The translations under genes and the position numbers were made by a program. Below, in pieces: positions 26,840 through 34,709 of a stretch of DNA of 64,000 nt. The first letter of the stretch is position 1. Every line of letters starts with the position of its first letter. Below the pieces are notes generated by a model that was given only the letters and a program-made list of their open reading frames with translations, was not told the origin of the DNA and searched no databases. Where the stretch lies: positions 7,069,001-7,133,000 of the forward strand of contig NZ_CP033367.1 in the NCBI RefSeq assembly GCF_013170845.1. Direction: 5' to 3'. Origin of the DNA: Mesorhizobium loti R88b. Its GTDB lineage: Bacteria > Pseudomonadota > Alphaproteobacteria > Rhizobiales > Rhizobiaceae.

Positions 26840-27835
26840 ATGAGCTTTCTGAAGAAATTGATGGTGACGGCCGCATTCTCGGCCGCCATGTTCGTAAACG
26901 CTGCCTATGCCGAAAACGTCAAGATCGCGCTGGTGGTGAAGTCGCTCGGCAACGGCTTCTTCGATGCCGCCAACAAGGGCGCCGAAGAGGCGGCCAAGGA
27001 ACTCGGCGATGTCGACATCATCTACACCGGCCCAACCAAGGCGACCGCCGAAGCGCAGATAGAAGTGGTCAATTCGCTGATCGCGCAGAAGGTCAACGCC
27101 ATCGCCATTTCGGCCAATGATGCTGACGCGCTGGTGCCGGTGCTGAAGAAGGCCATGGAGCGCGGCATCACCGTCATCTCCTGGGATTCGGGCGTCGCCA
27201 AGGAAGGCCGCCAGCTTCACCTCAACCCGTCTGACACCGGCCTGATCGGCGAGACCATCATCAAGCTCGCCGCCGACTATCTGCCGGAAGGCGGCGACGT
27301 CGCCATCCTGTCGGCCTCCTCGACCGCGACCAACCAGAACGCCTGGATCGACGCGGCCAAGAAAATCCTGCCGGAGAAGTTCCCCAAGATCAAACTTGTC
27401 GCGACCGTCTATGGCGATGACGACTCGGCCAAGAGCACCGACGAGGCCAAGGGCCTTCTGAAGTCCTATCCGAACCTCAAGGCGATCATCGCGCCGACCA
27501 CCGTCGGCGTCGTTGCCGCCGCCCAGGTCGTCACCGATGAAGGCCTGATCGGCAAGGTCAATGTCACCGGCCTGGCGCTGCCGTCGGAGTTCAAAAAGTT
27601 CATCGACAACGGTTCGAGCCAGGCGGTCGCCCTATGGAACCCGATCGACCTCGGCTACTCCGCCGTCTACCTCGCCCATGACCTGGCGGTGAAGAAGGAC
27701 GAAGCCAAGCCCGGTGCGACGCTGTCGATCGGCCGCGTCGGCAAGGTTACGCTCGACGACACCAACTCGGCTGCGATGGCTCCGCCCTTCCAGTTCGACA
27801 AGTCCAACATCGAGAAGTTCTCAAAGATCTATTGA
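26840..27835 (+). CDS. rhaS: Rhamnose ABC transporter substrate-binding protein
   Basis: Periplasmic type-1 sugar-binding protein of 331 residues. A cleavable signal peptide (LMVTAAFSAAMFVNAAYA) is followed by the ribose-binding-like fold (KIALVVKSLGNGFFDAANKG, then NAIAISANDADALVPVL). It has GGGAGG upstream and follows rhaR by 54 bp. It captures rhamnose for RhaPQT. A GC-rich hairpin just after the stop probably raises the level of this protein relative to the membrane parts. Confidence 0.92.
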   Translation: MSFLKKLMVTAAFSAAMFVNAAYAENVKIALVVKSLGNGFFDAANKGAEEAAKELGDVDIIYTGPTKATAEAQIEVVNSLIAQKVNAIAISANDADALVPVLKKAMERGITVISWDSGVAKEGRQLHLNPSDTGLIGETIIKLAADYLPEGGDVAILSASSTATNQNAWIDAAKKILPEKFPKIKLVATVYGDDDSAKSTDEAKGLLKSYPNLKAIIAPTTVGVVAAAQVVTDEGLIGKVNVTGLALPSEFKKFIDNGSSQAVALWNPIDLGYSAVYLAHDLAVKKDEAKPGATLSIGRVGKVTLDDTNSAAMAPPFQFDKSNIEKFSKIY

Positions 27836-27855
27836 TCTCGGACGCTCGCCAGCTA

Positions 27856-27883
27856 TCGCGGCGGGGCTCACGCTCCGCCGCGA
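27856..27883 (+). terminator. Stem-loop between rhaS and rhaT
   Basis: TCGCGGCGG (27856-27864) pairs perfectly with CCGCCGCGA (27875-27883) around a 10-nt loop, 20 bp after the rhaS stop codon. No T-tract follows, so complete termination is unlikely. Such hairpins after binding-protein genes usually act as 3' stabilisers or partial attenuators that make rhaS mRNA more abundant than rhaTPQ. Confidence 0.5.
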
Positions 27884-27919
27884 CTTCAAACACACCTTGT
27901 TTCAGGGCTTGATACGGAT

Positions 27920-29461
27920 ATGGACACGACAGCCCAGCACGGCACGGTGAAGGAGGAGCCCCCGGCTCCTGCCCCTCGCCTGACGCTGTCCGGCGTCTCC
28001 AAGAGCTTTCCCGGCGTGCGGGCGCTGCACAATGTCAGCCTGTCGCTGTATCCCGGCGAGGTAACCGCACTGATCGGTGAAAACGGCGCCGGCAAGTCGA
28101 CGCTGGTCAAGATTATGACCGGCATCTACCAGCCCGATGCGGGCACGATCAGCATCGACGGTCAGGCGGTCACCCTGCCCAGCGCGCACGCCGCCTTCGG
28201 CCATGGCGTCACCGCCATCCATCAGGAAACAGTGCTGTTCGACGATCTGAGCGTCGCCGAAAACATCTTTCTCGGCCACGCACCACGCTCCCGCTTCGGC
28301 ACCATCGACTGGCGCACGATGCGCAAGAATGCGCGCGAAGTGCTTGATACCATGCATGCCGGCCATATCGATGCCGATGCGCGGCTCAGGGATCTCGGCA
28401 TCGCCAACAAGCATCTCGTCGCCGTGGCGCGCGCCATGTCGATCGACGCGCAGATCGTCATCATGGACGAGCCGACCGCGGCGCTCTCGATGAAGGAGAT
28501 CGAGGAGCTCTTCCTGCTGATCGAGTTCCTCAAGAGCGAAGGGAAGGCGATCCTGTTCATCAGCCACAAGTTCGACGAGATTTATCGCATCGCCGACCGC
28601 TACACGGTGTTCCGCGACGGCGAAATGGTCGGCGAAGGCCTGATCCGGGATGCCGGCCAGAGCCAGATCGTGCGCATGATGGTCGGCCGCTCGGTCGACC
28701 ACATCTTCCCGCAACGCAAGGCAGAGATCGGCGCGCCAGTGCTGTCGGTCTCCGGCCTGTCGCACCCGACAGAATTCAACGATATCGGTTTCGAACTGCA
28801 CAAGGGTGAAATCCTCGGCTTCTACGGCCTGGTCGGCGCCGGGCGCAGCGAGGTGATGCAAGCGATATCGGGCATCACCCGCACCTCAGGCGGCACGATC
28901 ACGCTCGAAGGCAAGACGATCGCGCCGAAATCGGCAGCGGATTCGATCGAGGCCGGCATCGTCTACGTGCCGGAAGAACGCGGCAAGCAAGGCGTGGTGA
29001 TCGGCCTGCCGATCTTCCAGAACGTCTCGCTGCCCTCGCTCAAGCGCACCTCCAAATCCGGCCTGCTGCGGCTGTCGGAGGAGTTTGCGCTCGCCCGCTC
29101 CTACACCGAGCGGCTTGACCTCCGGGCCTCCTCGCTCAGCCAGGATGTCGGCACGCTGTCCGGCGGCAACCAGCAGAAGATCGTCATCGCCAAATGGCTG
29201 GCCACCGCGCCCAAGGTGATCATCCTCGACGAACCGACCAAGGGCATCGACATCGGCTCCAAGGCCGCCGTGCACGGCTTCATGGCCGAACTGGTGGCGC
29301 AGGGCCTGTCGGTGATCATGGTGTCGTCGGAGCTGCCCGAGATTCTCGGCATGTCCGACCGCGTCGTCGTCATGCGCGAAGGCCTTGTCGCGGCGGTCTA
29401 CGATAACAAGGGACTGGACGCCGAAACGCTGGTCAGGACCGCAGCGGGGATCGCGGCATGA
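27920..29461 (+). CDS. rhaT: Rhamnose ABC transporter ATP-binding protein (double ATPase)
   Basis: A 513-residue cytosolic ATPase with two nucleotide-binding domains as in RbsA/MglA. The first has GENGAGKSTL and a Walker B VIMDEPTAAL; the second has the usual degenerate P-loop (GLVGAGRSEV) and an intact signature LSGGNQQKIVIAKWL with IILDEPTKGID. It energises rhamnose uptake. It overlaps rhaP by four bases (ATGA), showing tight coupling. The name follows the R. leguminosarum locus and is not the E. coli RhaT proton symporter. Confidence 0.92.
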   Translation: MDTTAQHGTVKEEPPAPAPRLTLSGVSKSFPGVRALHNVSLSLYPGEVTALIGENGAGKSTLVKIMTGIYQPDAGTISIDGQAVTLPSAHAAFGHGVTAIHQETVLFDDLSVAENIFLGHAPRSRFGTIDWRTMRKNAREVLDTMHAGHIDADARLRDLGIANKHLVAVARAMSIDAQIVIMDEPTAALSMKEIEELFLLIEFLKSEGKAILFISHKFDEIYRIADRYTVFRDGEMVGEGLIRDAGQSQIVRMMVGRSVDHIFPQRKAEIGAPVLSVSGLSHPTEFNDIGFELHKGEILGFYGLVGAGRSEVMQAISGITRTSGGTITLEGKTIAPKSAADSIEAGIVYVPEERGKQGVVIGLPIFQNVSLPSLKRTSKSGLLRLSEEFALARSYTERLDLRASSLSQDVGTLSGGNQQKIVIAKWLATAPKVIILDEPTKGIDIGSKAAVHGFMAELVAQGLSVIMVSSELPEILGMSDRVVVMREGLVAAVYDNKGLDAETLVRTAAGIAA

Positions 29462-30438
29462 AGGCTTTCCTCAAATACCGGGAGATCTGGCTGGCTGCCG
29501 CCATCATCGTGCTGATCGGGCTGATCTCGACACGCTTCCCGGCCTTTGCCGATCCCGGCAATCTGCGCCAGGTGTTCAACGACACGTCCATCTTGATGAT
29601 CCTGGCGCTTGGCCAGATGGTGGTCATCCTGACGCGCTCCATCGACCTGTCGATGGCCTCCAACCTCTGCTTCACCGGCATGGTGGTGGCCATGCTGAAC
29701 GCCGCGCATCCGGCGATCCCGATCCCGCTGCTGATCGTCATCGCGCTCGCCGTCGGGCTGGTGCTGGGCGCCATCAACGGCCTGCTGGTATGGCGGCTGA
29801 ACATCCCCTCGATCGTGGTGACATTGGGCACGCTGACAATCTATCGCGGTGCCACCTTCGTCCTCTCCGGCGGCGCCTGGGTCAACGCCGACAAGATGAG
29901 CCCGGAGTTCATCGGCTTCCAGCGCGCCGCCTTCCTCGGCATTCCGGTGTTGTCGTGGATCGCCATCCTGGTCATCGCGCTGTTCTTCATCTTGATGACG
30001 CGCACCGCGCTCGGCCGCTCGATCTATGCGATCGGCGTCAATCCGACGGCGTCGGTCTATACCGGCATCGATGTCGGCCGCACGAAATTCATCGTCTTCT
30101 GCATCTCCGGCATGATCGGCGGCCTTGCCGGTTACCTCTGGATCTCGCGCTATGTGATCGCCTCGGTCGAGGTCGCCAATGGCTATGAGCTCAACATCAT
30201 CGCCGCTTGCGTCATCGGCGGCATCTCGATCGCCGGCGGCATCGGCTCGGTTGGCGGCGCGGTGCTGGGCGCGCTGTTCCTCGGCATCATCTCCAACGCG
30301 CTGCCGGTCATCAACATCTCGCCCTTCTGGCAGATGGCGATTTCGGGCAGCGCCATCATCCTGGCCGTCGTGCTCAATGCGCGCGGCGAACGCCAGCAGG
30401 GCCGCATCATCCTGAGAAAGGTGGAGGCGGCGACATGA
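29458..30438 (+). CDS. rhaP: Rhamnose ABC transporter permease 1
   Basis: A 326-residue integral membrane protein of the RbsC/AraH family with about eight to ten helices and the family motifs LALGQMVVILTRSIDLS (near residue 50) and GGISIAGGIGSVGGA (near residue 255). It pairs with RhaQ to form the channel. Both ends overlap neighbouring genes by four bases, so it is translated in line with rhaT and rhaQ. Confidence 0.92.
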   Translation: MKAFLKYREIWLAAAIIVLIGLISTRFPAFADPGNLRQVFNDTSILMILALGQMVVILTRSIDLSMASNLCFTGMVVAMLNAAHPAIPIPLLIVIALAVGLVLGAINGLLVWRLNIPSIVVTLGTLTIYRGATFVLSGGAWVNADKMSPEFIGFQRAAFLGIPVLSWIAILVIALFFILMTRTALGRSIYAIGVNPTASVYTGIDVGRTKFIVFCISGMIGGLAGYLWISRYVIASVEVANGYELNIIAACVIGGISIAGGIGSVGGAVLGALFLGIISNALPVINISPFWQMAISGSAIILAVVLNARGERQQGRIILRKVEAAT

Positions 30439-31430
30439 CCGACATCCCTGCCCCGCGCCATATTCCCGACCGGCTCGACAAGCCGCTGCGATCGGCGATC
30501 TTTTCCTGGGAAGCGCTGCTGGTCGTGGTGGCGGTTGCCATCTTCGTCATCAACAGCTTCGCCTCGCCCTATTTCCTCGACCCCTATTCGCTGTCGGACC
30601 TGACCTTCAATTTCACCGAGAAGGGCCTGATCGCCTTTGCCATGGCATTGCTGATCATTTCGGGCGAGATCGACCTGTCGGTCGCCGCCATCATTGCGCT
30701 CGCCTCGACTATGATGGGCATGGCGGTGCAGGCCGGCGCGGACACGCCGACCCTGGTGCTGATCGGCGTCGTCGTCGGGCTCGTTTGCGGTGCCTTCAAT
30801 GGCTTGCTGGTGACAAGGCTTGGGTTGCCATCGATCGTCGTCACCATCGGCACGATGAGCCTGTTTCGCGGCATCGCCTTCATCATCCTCGGCGACCAGG
30901 CCTACAAGGGCTATCCCGACAGCTTCGCCTTCTTCGGCCAGGGTTATGTCTGGTGGGTGGTGTCGTTCGAGCTGGTGCTCTTCCTTATCGCGGCCGTCGT
31001 CTATTGGTTCCTGCTGCACCGCACGAGTTTCGGCCGTCGCGTCTTTGCCATCGGCAACAATCCGGTCGCCGCGCAGTTTTCCGGTGTCCGCGTCGGCCGC
31101 ACCAAATTCATCCTGTTTTGCCTGACCGGTCTGATGTCGGGCATCGCCTCGGTGCTGATCACCTCGCGGCTCGGCTCGACAAGGCCGTCGATCGCGCAAG
31201 GCTATGAGCTGGAAGTCATCACCATGGTGGTGCTCGGCGGCGTCAGCATTCTGGGCGGCGCCGGGAGCATTGTCGGCGTGGTGCTCGCCGCCTTCATCAT
31301 GGGGCTGGTGACCTTCGGACTTGGCCTGCTCAACGTGCCCGGCATCGTCATGTCGATCTTCATCGGCCTGCTGCTGATCATCGTCATCGCGCTGCCGATC
31401 GTCTGGCGGCGGCTGCGCGGTAGCAACTGA
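30435..31430 (+). CDS. rhaQ: Rhamnose ABC transporter permease 2
   Basis: A 331-residue permease homologous to RhaP (ALLIISGEIDLSVAAIIALAS, then GGVSILGGAGSIVGVVLAA). ATG 30435 overlaps the rhaP stop codon (ATGA); open codons further upstream lie inside rhaP and are not used. The C-terminus is intact (VWRRLRGSN). Its stop codon overlaps the ATG of the mutarotase remnant, which marks the exact site where most of rhaU has been lost. Confidence 0.92.
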   Translation: MTDIPAPRHIPDRLDKPLRSAIFSWEALLVVVAVAIFVINSFASPYFLDPYSLSDLTFNFTEKGLIAFAMALLIISGEIDLSVAAIIALASTMMGMAVQAGADTPTLVLIGVVVGLVCGAFNGLLVTRLGLPSIVVTIGTMSLFRGIAFIILGDQAYKGYPDSFAFFGQGYVWWVVSFELVLFLIAAVVYWFLLHRTSFGRRVFAIGNNPVAAQFSGVRVGRTKFILFCLTGLMSGIASVLITSRLGSTRPSIAQGYELEVITMVVLGGVSILGGAGSIVGVVLAAFIMGLVTFGLGLLNVPGIVMSIFIGLLLIIVIALPIVWRRLRGSN

Positions 31431-31507
31431 TGGCCGATATCATGGAGACCAAGCCGGACAACGAGCCGCTGGCCATGCCGCTGGAAACAATGTTCCATAT
31501 GGCATGA
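31430..31507 (+). pseudogene. rhaU: C-terminal remnant of L-rhamnose mutarotase (rhaU/rhaM)
   Basis: Twenty-five codons starting at ATG 31430 encode MADIMETKPDNEPLAMPLE and end in TMFHMA. This corresponds to the last 25 residues of the about 105-residue L-rhamnose mutarotase, whose E. coli C-terminus reads [20 protein letters not shown] and then EVFYLP. The first 80 codons, including the catalytic residues, are absent: rhaQ ends at the first base of the fragment. In related rhizobia rhaU sits precisely between rhaQ and rhaK. The remnant stays in frame and overlaps both neighbours (TGATG and ATGA), so it may still couple translation from rhaQ to rhaK. Confidence 0.75.
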
Positions 31508-32880
31508 GTGCGATCCGCCATATCGCCGTCATCGACATCGGCAAGACCAACGCCAAGGTGGCGCTGGTCGACCTCGTTACGATGAGCGAAGTCGCGCTGC
31601 GCCGGACAGCCAATGCGCCGGTCGGGCGGACGCCCTACCCCCATCACGATGTCGAGGCGCTGTGGACCTTCATCCTCAACAGCCTTGCAAGCCTCAACCG
31701 CGAACAGCGCATCGATGCGATTTCAATCACAACGCACGGCGCAACCGGCGCGCTGGTTGATGCCGCGGGCGAACTGGTGCTGCCCATACTCGACTACGAG
31801 TTCGACGGACCTGACAGGCTTTCGGCAGAGTATGATGCAATCCGCCCGCCCTTTGCCGAGACCGGTACGCCGCGCCTGCCGCTCGGCCTCAATCTCGGCG
31901 CCCAGTTCTTCTGGCAGCAGAAGCGCTTCCCGGTTGAATTCGCCAGGGCTGCCGCGATGTTGATGTACCCGCAATACTGGGCGCTGCGGCTCACAGGAGT
32001 GGCCGCCAACGAAGTAACGTCGCTCGGCTGCCACACCGATCTGTGGAACCCGTGGAGTGCTGATTTTCCGACGATGGTCGACCGCCTGGGTTGGCGTGGG
32101 CTGATGGCGCCGGTGCGGCCGGCGAGGGATCGGCTCGGCCCGATCCTGCCCGCGCATGCCGCGCGAACCGGGCTCGATCCGCAAACGCCGGTCTTCTGCG
32201 GCCTCCACGACTCGAACGCCTCGCTTTTGCCGCATCTCTTGTCCGATCCCCCACCCTTCTCGGTCGTCTCGACCGGCACCTGGGTGGTGTCGATGGCCGT
32301 CGGTGGCAGGCCGGTCAAACTGGACCCGGCGCGCGACACGTTGGTCAATGTCAGTGCACTGGGCGACCCTGTGCCCTCGGCCCGTTTCATGGGTGGCCGC
32401 GAGTTTTCGCTGCTCACTGCGGACAAGCCGCAGGATTGCAGCGGCAGCGATGTGCTGGCGGTCCTGGCAAACAAGACCTCGCTGCTACCGTCGACCCAGC
32501 AAGGATCAGGGCCGTACCCGCACCATGCCGCGACGTGGCTTGATGCCGACGGCATCAACAACGGCCAGCGTTTTGCCGCCATCTCGTTCTATCTGGCGCT
32601 GATGACGGCGACCTGCCTGGAGCTGATCGGCGGCGACGGCCCGACCACTGTCGAAGGGCCGTTTGCCCGCAACCGGCTGTTTGTCGGCATGCTGGCGGCG
32701 GCGACCGCGCGTAGCGTCGTCGCATCTGAGGCCGCAACCGGCACCAGCATTGGTGCAGCATTGCTGGCATCGGATCAGGTAACGACGCACGGCAAGGGCG
32801 AAAAAATAGAGCCGCCAACCGATCCGGTCTGGGCCGACTATGTCAGCGCATGGCGCGCGGCGGTCAAAGCGCAGGGGTGA
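31504..32880 (+). CDS. rhaK: Rhamnulokinase, FGGY family
   Basis: A 458-residue sugar kinase that phosphorylates L-rhamnulose. The N-terminal phosphate-1 loop is VIDIGKTNAKVALVDL; the catalytic-domain strings GLHDSNASLLPH and FSVVSTGTWVVSMAVGG, and the C-terminal VEGPFARNRLFV are also present. In R. leguminosarum the kinase activity is additionally needed for ABC-dependent rhamnose transport. Its start overlaps the rhaU remnant by four bases. Its stop directly abuts the stop codon of the convergent racemase gene. Confidence 0.9.
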   Translation: MSAIRHIAVIDIGKTNAKVALVDLVTMSEVALRRTANAPVGRTPYPHHDVEALWTFILNSLASLNREQRIDAISITTHGATGALVDAAGELVLPILDYEFDGPDRLSAEYDAIRPPFAETGTPRLPLGLNLGAQFFWQQKRFPVEFARAAAMLMYPQYWALRLTGVAANEVTSLGCHTDLWNPWSADFPTMVDRLGWRGLMAPVRPARDRLGPILPAHAARTGLDPQTPVFCGLHDSNASLLPHLLSDPPPFSVVSTGTWVVSMAVGGRPVKLDPARDTLVNVSALGDPVPSARFMGGREFSLLTADKPQDCSGSDVLAVLANKTSLLPSTQQGSGPYPHHAATWLDADGINNGQRFAAISFYLALMTATCLELIGGDGPTTVEGPFARNRLFVGMLAAATARSVVASEAATGTSIGAALLASDQVTTHGKGEKIEPPTDPVWADYVSAWRAAVKAQG

Positions 32881-34707
32881 TCACAGGATCCGCTTGCCGA
32901 AGGCCGACATGACGAAGTTGACCGTGTCGGTGCCGATCCGAGGCTCCATATCCGCCGTCATACCTGAAACATCCATCGACAGCAGACGGCCGGAGAGCGC
33001 GATCGCCTCCATCGCCTGATGCGTTTCGCGCACCGTCAGCCCGCCGGAGCCAACCGCCCAGCCGGCGAATTCGGTCGCTGTCGGCGAGTAGCTGACATGG
33101 AAACCTTGCGTGCCCGAGGTGGCGATGCGGATCGCCTCATGCATCAGGTCGCGCATGCCCATGGCGTCGATGTCGGTCATGGTGAAGGCCGACACGCGCG
33201 AATCCTTCAGCACCCGCGCCTCGGCCGGGTCGGCATGGCGCAGGCCGACGATGACGACATTTTCCGGTGACAGCTGCGGCTGCAGTGCACCGGCCTTGTG
33301 ATCGAGACCGAGGGTACGGGCCAGCACCGAGCCCTCCGGCAGGTCAATGCCGTCCTCGTCCTCGGGCATAAGGGCAGCGATGGAATCGATCCAGATCAAG
33401 CCGAAGGAATGCGTCGCGCGTGCCGTCGCGGTCAGCGCCTTGTGGGCGATACGGCGATCGGCGCCGGCGGCGAGCCGGATCAAGCCCGAAGGCGGCCGCT
33501 CGATATCGGCCAGTTCGACGACGTCGAAGTTCATCGCCTCCAGCCGCGCGCCGGTTCCCTCCCGGGCGAGGATGCCAGCGGCTTCCTGGTCAGCCGAGAT
33601 CGACACCATCTTGCGGCCGGAAAAGTCGGCGACATCGTGCATCGGGGCCTTTTCGACATATTCCGACGTCATCGCCAAAAGCATGGCTCCATAACTCATG
33701 CGAAAGGCGACGCGATCGCCGACGGTCGGCCGCGGATCGGCGTCCTGGACGTCGAGCAGCAGATGGTCGCTGGAGGCGCCGAGCACCCTGATCCCCCTGG
33801 CGATCGGCGTCAGCCCCTCGACCAGCACATCCTCGCGGCCAATATTGGCGATGGCGCGCAGCCGGTCACCCTGGTCGGGGAAGACCGGCTGGTTGCCGAA
33901 AGCGTCGTAGCCCGATTCGCCGATCGGCCGTGACGGCTTGAGCTTGACCTCGATGATATCGCTGGTCAGGCGGCAGGCATCGGGTTCGAGCTCGGCCCAT
34001 GGCACATCGCGAAAGGTCTCGACGCCGCCTTGCAGGATCGCCTCGCCGACCCGGAGATTGTTGATGCCTGCCGGTAGCTTGCCTTCGAGCAGTAGCGTCA
34101 GCGACGACGAGGCGCCGCCGGAGATGAAGTCGAGGCTTTTGCCGGACAGGCGCTCGGTCTTGTAGGCATGGGCAACGAGCTGGCCGAGATTCTCCGGCGT
34201 CGGCATGATGGCGCCGAAGCAGCCGAGATTGGTGCCGATGCCAGCGATGCGCACGCCCTTGAACTCGAGAATGCGCTCGACGGTGGGGATCAGGTCGCTC
34301 GGCCAGATGCCTTCGCGGAGATCGCCGAGATCGATCATCAGCATGATGTCGTGGACGCGGCCCATGCGCTCGGCGATGCGCGAGATTTCGCGAATGGTGG
34401 CGAGTTCCGATTGCAGGCTGATGTCGACGGTGCGCACCACCTCCTCGACACGCGCCATTGGCGGGCTGCGCAACAGCATGATAGGCGCGTTGATGCCGCT
34501 GTCACGCAGCCGACGGATGTTTTCGAACCGCGATTCGGCAATGCCGGCAACGCCACCGCGCAGCATGGCACGCGCCACTTGCGGCATGCCACAGGTGCCC
34601 TTGGTGACACCGAACACCTTGATATCCGACAGCGCGCAGCGTTCGACGATGGTGCGGGCGTTGCGCTCGATGCGGCCAAGGTCGATGGCGACTTGCGGTC
34701 CCGACAT
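32881..34707 (-). CDS. Ornithine-racemase-like PLP enzyme fused to a metal-ligand-less ureohydrolase-like domain
   Basis: A 608-residue two-domain protein. Residues 1-360 are a fold-III alanine-racemase N-terminal-like domain with the PLP lysine Lys36 (VFGVTKGTCG), most like ornithine racemases. Residues about 363-608 align by eye with arginase/agmatinase: AAGADRR (413-419) in place of AxGGDHS, IWIDSIAA (438-445) in place of WVDAHTD, VSYSPTA (538-544) in place of SFDVDAL, and GGLTVRE (555-561) conserved. Thus only Asp441 of six manganese ligands remains, so this half is probably inactive or regulatory. ATG 34707 has AGGGGA upstream and follows the dadA stop after two bases. It probably racemises an amino acid, perhaps ornithine, lysine or arginine. 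Confidence 0.8.
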   Translation of the reverse strand: MSGPQVAIDLGRIERNARTIVERCALSDIKVFGVTKGTCGMPQVARAMLRGGVAGIAESRFENIRRLRDSGINAPIMLLRSPPMARVEEVVRTVDISLQSELATIREISRIAERMGRVHDIMLMIDLGDLREGIWPSDLIPTVERILEFKGVRIAGIGTNLGCFGAIMPTPENLGQLVAHAYKTERLSGKSLDFISGGASSSLTLLLEGKLPAGINNLRVGEAILQGGVETFRDVPWAELEPDACRLTSDIIEVKLKPSRPIGESGYDAFGNQPVFPDQGDRLRAIANIGREDVLVEGLTPIARGIRVLGASSDHLLLDVQDADPRPTVGDRVAFRMSYGAMLLAMTSEYVEKAPMHDVADFSGRKMVSISADQEAAGILAREGTGARLEAMNFDVVELADIERPPSGLIRLAAGADRRIAHKALTATARATHSFGLIWIDSIAALMPEDEDGIDLPEGSVLARTLGLDHKAGALQPQLSPENVVIVGLRHADPAEARVLKDSRVSAFTMTDIDAMGMRDLMHEAIRIATSGTQGFHVSYSPTATEFAGWAVGSGGLTVRETHQAMEAIALSGRLLSMDVSGMTADMEPRIGTDTVNFVMSAFGKRIL

Positions 34708-34709
34708 TT

